Part shown: positions 1-6,183 of the stretch, piece after piece
How positions within the stretch are numbered: position 1 is the stretch's first letter
Layout: each line of letters begins with the position of its first letter
Assembly (NCBI GenBank): GCA_964428275.1
Contig: CAYRXN010000028.1
Coordinates: 1 to 14,671, forward strand
DNA from: JALSRY01 sp964428275
GTDB taxonomy: Bacteria; Planctomycetota; Phycisphaerae; UBA1845; Fen-1342
Length of the DNA stretch: 14,671 nt
Reading direction: 5' to 3'
Position numbers and translations under genes: made by a program
Notes under the pieces: generated by a model
What the model was told of the DNA's origin: nothing
Database searches by the model: none
The model's input: the letters and a program-made list of their open reading frames with translations, nothing else

Positions 1-141
1 GCCGCGATGCTCGCCGAGAAGTGCGAAGGCTGCGCAGTCGCGATGGTGACCGACGGCACGTGCAGCAAGTGCAACGTAAGCTTCAAGGACGGCAAGCCGC
101 AGACGAAGATGGGCGGCGTGGATCGCAAGGCCAAGCCGTAA
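1..141 (+). CDS. C-terminal fragment of a small Cys-rich protein (two CxxC motifs)
   Basis: Frame 1 is open from the first base of the window and ends at TAA 139-141, giving the last 46 residues of a protein whose start lies outside the window. Two CxxC pairs are visible, CEGC (residues 8-11 of the fragment) and CSKC (residues 21-24), 13 residues apart, followed by a Lys-rich tail. Such paired CxxC motifs often bind zinc or another metal, but the fragment is too short to assign a family. Reality of the gene is supported by a strong hairpin with a T-rich flank starting 28 bp after the stop. The internal ATG at 7-9 could make it a 44-residue protein, but nothing ribosome-binding can be judged at the edge. 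Function unknown. Confidence 0.6.
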   Translation, partial: AAMLAEKCEGCAVAMVTDGTCSKCNVSFKDGKPQTKMGGVDRKAKP

Positions 142-168
142 TCCGCTGCGCCACCAGGCGCGGGCAAC

Positions 169-194
169 AGGGCCGGCCACCATCGGCCGGCCCT
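169..194 (+). terminator. Rho-independent terminator after the Cys-rich gene
   Basis: A perfect inverted repeat has arms GGGCCGGCC (170-178) and GGCCGGCCC (185-193) with a 6-nt loop, extended to 10 bp by the A169-T194 pair. It is followed on + by a pyrimidine/T-rich run (ttcctgtctt). It lies 28 bp after the stop of the + gene and between convergent genes, so it may stop transcription from both sides. Confidence 0.75.
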
Positions 195-210
195 TCCTGT
201 CTTCCCGCGT

Positions 211-234
211 CCCCGGCCCGTTGCCGGCCAGGGG
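211..234 (-). terminator. Hairpin just past the end of the minus-strand surface gene set
   Basis: CCCCGGCC (211-218) pairs with GGCCaGGGG (226-234) with one bulged base and a 7-nt loop. It begins 8 nt downstream of the TAG (243-245) of the pseudopilin-like gene, where an operon-end terminator is expected. No clear T-run follows on the minus strand, so it may be only a 3'-end stabilising hairpin. Confidence 0.4.
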
Positions 235-242
235 CCGTCCCC

Positions 243-1106
243 CTACCAGTCGCGCCAGTCGGGCACGTAGTGCGGGGCGTTGTCGGGGCCGACCGAGCCG
301 ATGCGGAACTGCCGCGACATGAGCAGTCGCGGATCGGACTCGTAGGAGCGCGCGTGTCCGTCGGCGCTTACCGCATTCGCCAGCTCCGCGTGTCGAAACG
401 AGGTCGTCGGACTGTCGTTCCGCCGCCATCCGTGCGACGAGCGGCTGTACAAGAACGGCGGATCAAGCAAAGCGCAGTTCTTCGCGGCGCCGAACCAGTC
501 GATCATGGTGTCCGCGAAGACGAAGACCGCCTGCGGACCGGGCATCGTGTCGAGGTTCTGCCACGGCCGGTCGCCGATCTCGCGCGACCAGCCCGGTGTC
601 GTCGCCGGGCTCAGGAAGTAGCCGTTGTAGCCGTAGGTGCTCGTCACCGTCGGCCAGGCGCCCTGGAGGCGGTCGATCGTACCCAGCGGCTGGGCGGGGC
701 ACTCGAACACGCCGTTCTCGCACACGTCACTGCCCAGATAGGGCCAGAGGAAGCCGCGGGTCTGATCGACCCCGCCGGCGTCCCGCTCCTGCCCGTACCA
801 GTAGGTCATCGGCCAGTCGCGGAAGTAGGCCATCGGCATCGCGCGGCCGCTGTAGTCCTGCGCGTAGAGGTGAAACCCGCAGCCCATCTGCCGCAGGTTG
901 GCGAGGCACTTGACGCCGCGGGCGCGATCCTTCGCGGCCCCGAACGCGGGCAACAACATGCCCATCAGCAGCGCAATGACCGCGACGACGACGAGCAACT
1001 CCACCAGCGTAAACGCCCGCGGCGATGCGAGCCCGGCCGCCACGCGGGCCGGTGCCCGCGGCTCCGTGGAGGGACCACGGCGAATTGCCACCGATCCTAC
1101 AGGCAT
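243..1106 (-). CDS. Prepilin-like protein with H-X9-DG motif (type II secretion pseudopilin-like)
   Basis: This 287-residue protein has a prepilin N-terminus. A basic leader ends at Ala31, followed by FTLVELL (32-38) with the conserved Glu at position +5 and a hydrophobic helix to about residue 54. The -1 residue is Ala rather than the usual Gly. Near the C-terminus His239, nine residues, then Asp249-Gly250 exactly match the H-X9-DG motif of the large planctomycete/verrucomicrobial prepilin-processing-associated family. Proteins of this class are inner-membrane anchored, are presumably cut by a prepilin peptidase, and have no firm individual function. The start ATG (1104-1106) lies inside the end of the upstream propeller gene (10-bp overlap) and has GGAGAG just before it, suggesting coupled translation. 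Four Cys (67, 76, 129, 136) and many Trp/Tyr suggest a compact extracytoplasmic domain. Confidence 0.9.
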   Translation of the reverse strand: MPVGSVAIRRGPSTEPRAPARVAAGLASPRAFTLVELLVVVAVIALLMGMLLPAFGAAKDRARGVKCLANLRQMGCGFHLYAQDYSGRAMPMAYFRDWPMTYWYGQERDAGGVDQTRGFLWPYLGSDVCENGVFECPAQPLGTIDRLQGAWPTVTSTYGYNGYFLSPATTPGWSREIGDRPWQNLDTMPGPQAVFVFADTMIDWFGAAKNCALLDPPFLYSRSSHGWRRNDSPTTSFRHAELANAVSADGHARSYESDPRLLMSRQFRIGSVGPDNAPHYVPDWRDW

Positions 1107-2632
1107 GACTCTCCGTATACCCCCATCATGAGCGCCAGGTCGCTCAGATCGACGACGCCGTCGCGGTTCAGGTCCGCGTCGGAATCATATGCGCCGCCGG
1201 TCTTGTCGCGAACGGTGCCATAGGCCGACAGCAGCGTGGCCAGATCCACCAACCCCACACTCCCATCGCCATCGAGGTCCGCCAGGCACTCGGGCGACGG
1301 GTCGAACGCGAGCAGCCCGTCGGTGCCGAGCGAATAGACCGTGCCGTCCGCCACGGCCGGGCTCGCGCCCGCGCCCCCGTGAACCGATACGACGAAATCG
1401 GGATCGGTCGGCTGGCGCGCGGTGTTCAACACGCAGAGCTCCGTGTAGGGCAGCGCGGGATCGCCCCCCAACGGCGGAGCTCCCACGTAGAGGTAGCCGC
1501 GTGACCACACCGGCTGCTGCGTCCACCCACCCACCGACGCACCACAGCGCGTCCAGGCGTGGGTCTCCCACACCTTCTCCGCCCAGTCGCCGTGATCCGC
1601 GAACGCCTGGACCTTGACGGTCGATCCGTAGTCGTCGAGCCCGGCCGCCAGGTAGATGCGGCCATCATCCGTGACGACCGGCATCGCGGCGGTGCGCTCG
1701 CAGGAGACGACCCACACGATCGCGCCGTCGTCCAGATCGAACTTGAACATTCCGCTGTTGTCCCCCGAACCATAGAAGACGTAGGTGGCCGCGTAGGCGT
1801 ATCCGTCTCGGAGCGCAATCCCGCCGTAGAAGCCCGACAACTCGGGATACCCCGCCAGATCGACATCGGTTTCCCAAACCAGCGTGCCGTCCGCGGCGTT
1901 GAGGGCTTTCACCTCGCCGCCGGTGCTGGTCACGTACACGACGCCGTCGGCGTAGGCGGGCGTGTTCCCGCTCGCCCCGGACAACGCGTGCGTCCAGACG
2001 ATCTCACCGGGGAGGTACGGATTCCCCCGCGCATCGAAAGGGTCCACGTTGATCGCGTACAGGGAGGCCCCGACGTCAAAACCGGTATAGTCCGTGATGA
2101 ACACGCGGTTGGCCGGAACACCGCCGCTGGTCAGGTCGCTCGTGACGACCGGCGAGGCGTTGACCACCACGCGGTCGAGCGTCGTCTCCCAGAGTCTCGT
2201 ACCGTCGGCGACCGCGAGCGCACACACGCGGTCGCCGGCGGCCGCAATGACCGTGCCATTGCGAACGTCCACGGCCGGGCTCGACCAGTTGCCGTACGCG
2301 TCGGCCGCGATCGGCGCGGCCCAGAGCCGGTGGCCATCCTCGACCGCCAGCGCGATCACCCGGCTGTCGGCCTGCGCTTCACCTGCAAACAGCCGCCCGC
2401 GGACGAACACGCGCCCGCCGTAGACCACGGGGCTGCTGTGCCAGACGAATTCCTCGTTCTGCCCCGGCGGCGCGATCCAGCGCAGGGAGTTGAGATCCCT
2501 GGCGGCGCGCACCGCGTGCCCGGTGCGGGCCGTATCGCCGGCGTAAGTCGGCCACTCGTCCGCTTCGGCAGGAGACGCCAGAGTCGATACCAGCGCCGCG
2601 AATACGAATACGAAGCATGGATTCTTGCGCAT
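1097..2632 (-). CDS. Secreted PQQ-like beta-propeller protein with C-terminal dockerin-type Ca-binding repeats
   Basis: The start at 2632 is chosen because it gives a signal peptide (basic MRK, hydrophobic core, likely cut after ASPAEA near residue 24) and has GGGAG six bases upstream; the frame is open to 2728 but that extension is Arg-rich and unlike a secretion signal. The mature protein opens with WPTYAGDTARTG, typical of PQQ-like propellers, and shows recurring blade-end motifs with Trp at about 52, 104, 148, 213, 253, 307 and 355 (forms such as G-x-x-L/I-V-W). Residues 449-511 hold two EF-hand-like repeats, DLDGDGSVGLVDLATLL and DLNRDGVVDLSDLALMM, flanked by Cys449 and Cys510. This is a dockerin-type domain as found on many planctomycete exported proteins. 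No evidence of a PQQ cofactor or an enzymatic active site was seen; a binding or scaffolding role is equally possible. It follows the B12-riboswitch-controlled gene after a hairpin. Confidence 0.9.
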   Translation of the reverse strand: MRKNPCFVFVFAALVSTLASPAEADEWPTYAGDTARTGHAVRAARDLNSLRWIAPPGQNEEFVWHSSPVVYGGRVFVRGRLFAGEAQADSRVIALAVEDGHRLWAAPIAADAYGNWSSPAVDVRNGTVIAAAGDRVCALAVADGTRLWETTLDRVVVNASPVVTSDLTSGGVPANRVFITDYTGFDVGASLYAINVDPFDARGNPYLPGEIVWTHALSGASGNTPAYADGVVYVTSTGGEVKALNAADGTLVWETDVDLAGYPELSGFYGGIALRDGYAYAATYVFYGSGDNSGMFKFDLDDGAIVWVVSCERTAAMPVVTDDGRIYLAAGLDDYGSTVKVQAFADHGDWAEKVWETHAWTRCGASVGGWTQQPVWSRGYLYVGAPPLGGDPALPYTELCVLNTARQPTDPDFVVSVHGGAGASPAVADGTVYSLGTDGLLAFDPSPECLADLDGDGSVGLVDLATLLSAYGTVRDKTGGAYDSDADLNRDGVVDLSDLALMMGVYGESCL

Positions 2633-2658
2633 GTCTCGCTCCCGGTCCGATCGGGGGA

Positions 2659-2690
2659 CACCCCGCGGACGATTGCTCGTCCGCGGGGTG
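2659..2690 (-). terminator. Strong intercistronic hairpin (14-bp stem, 4-nt loop)
   Basis: Arms 2659-2672 and 2677-2690 are perfectly complementary (core CCCCGCGGACGA / TCGTCCGCGGGG) around the loop TTGC. It starts 13 nt after the stop of the PEP-CTERM gene and lies about 26 nt before the propeller start. No T-run follows on the minus strand, so it could be a weak terminator that tunes the ratio of the two genes, or an RNA-processing or stability hairpin, rather than a full stop. Confidence 0.65.
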
Positions 2691-2703
2691 ACGACTCCCC
2701 CGG

Positions 2704-3519
2704 TCAGCGCCCTCTCCGAAGAGCACACGCCACGATCGCGACGCCAAGCAGCGTCGCGGAAGATGGTTCGGGCACGGCAGCGAACGCGTCGATTTCCGGG
2801 CTCGTCGCGCCGGCGGGAACATCGATCCGCACGTACCGCACCGCCGTCAGCCCCGCCGGCCCGATGTCGAGCGGAATCCCGCCGCCCGAGCCGTCGTACA
2901 TCGCCACGATTTCGTCGAACGTCCGGCCGTCGAAGTCCGCCATGGTCAGGCTCGGGTCGAGCGGCCTCGTGAAGTCGCTCGGGACCGAACCCGGCTGCGT
3001 GTCGTACGGGCCGTCCAGGTCCAGATAGCCCAGCGTCGGGAACAGCCCGTCGTACCGGTCGGTCGCCAATTCGACCCAGTTCACGTTGTCGGCGCTGACC
3101 GACACGCGAAACGGCCCGTCGGCAAACACGCCGGCGACGTGGCCGTTGGGATAATCATCGTCGGCGAAGAACCCGTTGCCGAAGATGATGAGGTCCACGC
3201 CGAACAGGTGGCCGGGATCGTCCGTGATCGGCTCGTCGAACGCCACGGTCAGGTGTCCGCCCGCACCGATCGAGACGACCTCGTCGGCCAGCCACGGCCC
3301 GTTGAACGGCGTTACCGCCGCCGGATACGCGCCTTCGCCGGTAAACCGTTCGGGCGAGCCGAGCACGGTCTGCGGGTCGTCATACCCCAGGTCGGCTTCG
3401 CCGGCCGGATCGTAAGACACCACCTGGTCCGCCCAGGGATCCTGCGCGCCGGCCGCAACCAGCCCCGCGCTCAGCAGCGCAGCAACCCACCACAAGCGAA
3501 CGACCTTCCCTGCATGCAT
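2704..3519 (-). CDS. PEP-CTERM cell-surface protein controlled by a cobalamin riboswitch
   Basis: This 271-residue protein has a signal peptide (residues 1-25, AAGA before Gln26) and a C-terminal sorting signal: VPEPSS at 249-254, a hydrophobic segment 255-267 and the basic end RRGR. Such tails are recognised by an exosortase in the inner membrane; none is encoded in this window. The ectodomain has the layout VVSYDP (33-38), DDPQTVLGSP (47-56), VVSIGAGGHLTVAFDEPI (81-98), DLIIFGNGFF (109-118), VSVSADNVNW (139-148) and VRYVRIDV (227-234). From memory this resembles a widespread 'cell surface protein' family, relatives of which sit in vitamin B12 loci of Bacteroidetes. The start ATG 3517-3519 has AGGAGGAG (3528-3535) upstream. 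The riboswitch upstream and the absence of any other gene between make B12-repressed expression likely. Cobalamin binding or uptake is an inference from this context only. Confidence 0.88.
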   Translation of the reverse strand: MHAGKVVRLWWVAALLSAGLVAAGAQDPWADQVVSYDPAGEADLGYDDPQTVLGSPERFTGEGAYPAAVTPFNGPWLADEVVSIGAGGHLTVAFDEPITDDPGHLFGVDLIIFGNGFFADDDYPNGHVAGVFADGPFRVSVSADNVNWVELATDRYDGLFPTLGYLDLDGPYDTQPGSVPSDFTRPLDPSLTMADFDGRTFDEIVAMYDGSGGGIPLDIGPAGLTAVRYVRIDVPAGATSPEIDAFAAVPEPSSATLLGVAIVACALRRGR

Positions 3520-3527
3520 TTTCCAGA

Positions 3528-3593
3528 CTCCTCCTGATCACTCGGAACGCGCACGGCGTTGCGCCGGACTACCGAGCGTCGCCTCCGGAGGAG
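3528..3593 (-). promoter_or_regulatory. Candidate Shine-Dalgarno-sequestering stem (riboswitch expression platform)
   Basis: The ribosome-binding site of the PEP-CTERM gene, GGAGGAG at 3528-3534 (minus), can pair over 7 bp with CUCCUCC at 3587-3593 in the same leader. Between them are two further nested stems: CUCGG (3572-3576) with CCGAG (3541-3545), and CGGCG (3562-3566) with CGCCG (3554-3558) around a 3-nt loop. This would close off the start site, the common translational mode of B12 riboswitches in Gram-negative-type bacteria. The alternative pairing that would link it to the aptamer state was not identified. Confidence 0.45.
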
Positions 3594-3774
3594 GTTTCCA
3601 GACCATGTCGGCCGATCTTCGCGATCGGCGGCCCGCCATTCCCCGGCCGGCGCGCGCGGAAATGTCCGCCCGGCGCCCGGAGCCGCCCGGCAGCAAACGC
3701 GTCGATCCGAAATCCGCTGGGGATTGCGATGGCCATGCCTGTTTGCCTCTCCCACGAAGGCATCCACAGACGAT

Positions 3775-3982
3775 GGTTCGCTGGCAGGTCTTCTGACTCC
3801 CGGGCGTGGGCGGGTGTTTCCAATTGAGCTTGCCCACCTACTCGCCGCGCCTTCTCGACCCGAACGGCGGGTCAATGGCGTGGGTGCGGCTTTCGTTCCC
3901 GGTCACAGCGGCGGGGCCGTTCCGGTTTCTCACCGGATTCCCTATTCTTCCGACCGCCCCGAGCGATCGAACACCAGCAACC
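3775..3982 (-). promoter_or_regulatory. Cobalamin (adenosylcobalamin-type) riboswitch aptamer
   Basis: Read on the minus strand, the leader shows the conserved cobalamin-riboswitch blocks in order: GGGAAUCCGGUGAGAAACCGG, then CGGCCCCGCCGCUGUGA, then GCCAUUG with a hairpin and GAGAAGGC, and finally the B12 box GAGUCAGAAGACCUGCC at 3783-3799. The closing stem P1 is also present: GGUUGCUGG (3974-3982) pairs with CCAGC-G-AACC (3775-3784) with one bulged G. Length of about 208 nt fits the class. It lies about 255 nt upstream of the PEP-CTERM start with a promoter directly in front. Binding of cobalamin would be expected to switch the downstream gene off. The motif match is strong; the ligand form is inferred from the family. 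Confidence 0.95.
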
Positions 3983-3991
3983 GTTGTCTGA

Positions 3992-4019
3992 AGCATACCC
4001 CCCACTTGCGCCGCGTCAA
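3992..4019 (-). promoter_or_regulatory. Sigma70-type promoter of the riboswitch transcript
   Basis: On the minus strand TTGACG (4014-4019, five of six to the -35 consensus) is followed after 16 nt by TATGCT (3992-3997, four of six to the -10 consensus). The expected transcription start, about 3985, falls just before the riboswitch P1 stem that begins at 3982. The agreement of promoter and aptamer positions strengthens both calls. Confidence 0.7.
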
Positions 4020-4633
4020 GAGGAAAACACCACGGGTTGTGTTGTGGGGGGGCGAGCGACCGGACCTTCGGGCACAGGAGTTCTCTGTGGCCCAACGGCC
4101 CCCGGGCGGCGGTCCCACCAGAACGCGAATAGACGCGAGAGGCGAAAGGTGAAATGCCTGGCGCGGGCGTCCTGCACGAGCCCCCCACCGGTCGCCAGGC
4201 GATGGTTTCCACTGGCTGAGAACCGGCGCCAGAGACAGCCTGGTTGCGGCCGAGACGCCTGCTCCGCGTCTGTCGCTGGTTCGCATTGCGATTTGCCCCT
4301 TGTTCAGCTTGTATTCATGTTTTTCACGCCCCTTTCCTGGGCCAACCGACAGCGGCCGGCCGCGTCCTCTCGTCAACGTCCCCGGGCGAGTCTTCCTTTC
4401 GTCACGGTTGGGAAACCACATCATTCTTTTGTTCTTGAATCTCGATGGCGCGCGTTGGAGAATGCCCCGGGGGTTGGTTGCGGTCCCGGCCCGGGGGCGA
4501 CAGGTGGTTCCAGACGAGGGCAGACGCGATGTGCAGAACACTTTCAGCGGCCACCGTGGCCAGGTTCGCTTCCCAGAGCAAACGTCGCGGCCCCATCTGC
4601 CGAACCCGCCCGCGGGCGGCGCGGCCCGACGGT
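4020..4633. other. About 600 bp without a supported gene
   Basis: Open frames here on both strands have no signal peptide, ribosome site or recognisable domain. The stretch is less GC-rich than its surroundings between about 4285 and 4445, which would suit a promoter for the + strand protease, but no convincing -35/-10 pair was found. Inverted repeats include GCCTGGCG (4156-4163) with CGCCAGGC (4193-4200) around a 29-nt loop, and AGACG (4253-4257) with CGTCT (4267-4271). They may be leader structure or chance in GC-rich DNA. The frame of the protease is open upward to 4445, and an alternative start at 4529 with GAGGG before it cannot be excluded. Confidence 0.5.
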
Positions 4634-6001
4634 ATGCGTTGTGGACTTCTCCTGGGCCCGCTGGTGCTCGGGATGGCGCCGCTGTTGCTGCTCGTCCCTT
4701 CGCTCCGGGCCGCCGCGCCGCGTGTCGTTCGCACGGTGCCGGAACACGGCGATCTGGCGGTGGACCCGGCGCTGGACGAATTGCGGATCGAGTTTGACCA
4801 GGACATGCGTCGGGACGGCTATTCGCTGTGCGGCGGCGGGCCGGCGTTTCCCAGGCTTGATGGCCGCCCGCGGTGGGTTTCGCCACGCGTGCTGGTGGTG
4901 CGCGTGCAGCTCGCGCCCGACCACGACTACCGGTTGAGCATCAACTGCCCGTCCTATCGCAACTTTCGCAGCGCAACCGGCGAACCGGCGGAGATCTATC
5001 CGCTGGCGTTCCACACGCGCCCGGCTGAAACCACGCAGCCCGCGGTATCGCCGAGGCTCAACCGCGAGTCGTTCGACGCCTTGCGCGAGATGATCCGCCG
5101 CGATTACGCCTATATCGAGGTCCACCGCGTAGACTGGGATCGGGCATTCGCCCGCCAGCGCGAGGGGTTGTTGTCGGCGTCGAGCACCGGTGTATTCGCG
5201 CGTCGGGCCGCGAAGCTGCTGGCCGAAGCCCACGACCTGCACATCTGGGTCGAGAGTGGCGGAGCACAGTTCGCGACGCAGCGCCGGGCCGTCATGCCCA
5301 ACGCCGACTTCAACCTGCTGCGGCGGATCGTCACCGGCTTTGCCAGACACGACCGGCAGGTCTACAGCGGCCGCGTGGATGGTGATATCGGTTATGTGCT
5401 GATCGGCAGCTTTTCGCACGGCGATGGCAAGTGGATCGACAAGGCGCTGGCGGCGTTAGACGCGCTGGCCGACGCTCCCGCGCTGATCATCGACGTGCGG
5501 TTCAACAGCGGCGGCGACGAGCTGCTGGCGCGACGGATCGCCGCGCGCTTCGTCGCCAAGCCCACGGTATACGCGGCGTCGCGCCGGCGTCTTCCGGGTG
5601 AGACCGTCCGTTTCACGCCGATCATCAAGCGAACGCTCGAGCCCGACCGGCGGCATCATGACGACAGGCCGGTCGTGGTGCTGTGCGGTCCCAAGAACAT
5701 GAGCAGCTGCGAAGCCTTCCTGCTGATGATGAAGCGGGCCCCGCACTGCACGCTCGTCGGGCAGCGTTCGTGGGGCGCCTCGGGCAATCCCAAGCCGCAC
5801 AGGTTGCCCAACGGCGTCGTCGTCTACCTTCCCAGCTGGGTGGCCCTGCGCCCCGATGGGACGTGCTTCGAGACGGAGGGCATCGAGCCGGACGTCGTCG
5901 TTGTCACCAAGCCCGAGGACTTCCGCACGCGCGATCCCGTGCTGGAGCGGGCCGTGAGCGTCCTGCGGAAGCAATTGTCGCCGGATGGGCGCAAGCCGTA
6001 G
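4634..6001 (+). CDS. Secreted S41-family (C-terminal-processing/tricorn-like) serine peptidase with N-terminal Ig-like domain
   Basis: The start at 4634 is chosen because it gives a signal peptide (hydrophobic 4-22, probable cut after LRAAA near 28); no good ribosome site precedes it. Product 455 aa. Residues 29-130 (RVVRTVPEHGDLAVDP..., D-x-L-x-I-x-F-D-x-D-M) resemble the bacterial Ig-like domains that begin many exported proteins. Residues 141-448 are S41-like: AHDLHIWV at 199-206 with a probable catalytic His203, IIDVRFNSGGDE at 285-296, and N-M-S-S-C-E at 355-360 in place of the usual T-A-S-A-x-E, making Ser357 the likely nucleophile. The position 25 residues after Ser357, Lys in CtpA/Prc enzymes, is Ala382, so a tricorn/S41B-type Ser-His mechanism is more likely than a Ser-Lys dyad. 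No PDZ domain was seen. Expected in the periplasm or outside; substrate unknown. Confidence 0.85.
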   Translation: MRCGLLLGPLVLGMAPLLLLVPSLRAAAPRVVRTVPEHGDLAVDPALDELRIEFDQDMRRDGYSLCGGGPAFPRLDGRPRWVSPRVLVVRVQLAPDHDYRLSINCPSYRNFRSATGEPAEIYPLAFHTRPAETTQPAVSPRLNRESFDALREMIRRDYAYIEVHRVDWDRAFARQREGLLSASSTGVFARRAAKLLAEAHDLHIWVESGGAQFATQRRAVMPNADFNLLRRIVTGFARHDRQVYSGRVDGDIGYVLIGSFSHGDGKWIDKALAALDALADAPALIIDVRFNSGGDELLARRIAARFVAKPTVYAASRRRLPGETVRFTPIIKRTLEPDRRHHDDRPVVVLCGPKNMSSCEAFLLMMKRAPHCTLVGQRSWGASGNPKPHRLPNGVVVYLPSWVALRPDGTCFETEGIEPDVVVVTKPEDFRTRDPVLERAVSVLRKQLSPDGRKP

Positions 6002-6119
6002 GCTGTTGCGGTCCGGGGGGGCCCGGCCTGTCGCTTATTCACGCCGCACCTTGCACGACCTGTTTTCCCCTCGCCCGTTTTGTCTTTCGCGCGCGTTGCC
6101 CCGGAGAAGCCGGCGTTGG

Positions 6120-6148
6120 TTGACAGAACCGTGCGGCGGCGTTTTCCT
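6120..6148 (+). promoter_or_regulatory. Possible promoter of the M29 aminopeptidase gene
   Basis: TTGACA at 6120-6125 matches the -35 consensus perfectly. After 17 nt the -10 position is only TTTCCT (6143-6148, three of six). It lies 36 bp before the gene start, in a 182-bp gap after the protease gene, so independent transcription is plausible. The weak -10 keeps confidence low. Confidence 0.35.
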
Positions 6149-6183
6149 ACCGGGATTCACAGACGCCTATGGAGACCCCAGAG

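Noticed and set aside
1559..3028. 489-codon plus-strand frame opposite the propeller and PEP-CTERM genes
   Set aside because: Shadow of genes that have signal peptides, ribosome sites and recognisable domains on the other strand.
4278..4310. GGTTCGCAT resembling a tRNA T-loop
   Set aside because: The flanking bases do not form a T-stem, and no acceptor or anticodon arm could be built.
4445..4633. Upstream extension of the S41 peptidase to the first ATG of the frame
   Set aside because: It would bury the signal peptide behind 63 Arg-rich residues; the start at 4634 gives a normal exported protein, although 4529 remains possible.
3942..4886. 314-codon minus-strand frame across the gap upstream of the protease
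   Set aside because: It overlaps the riboswitch promoter and the protease start, is Arg/Pro-rich, and has no family-like pattern or signal peptide.
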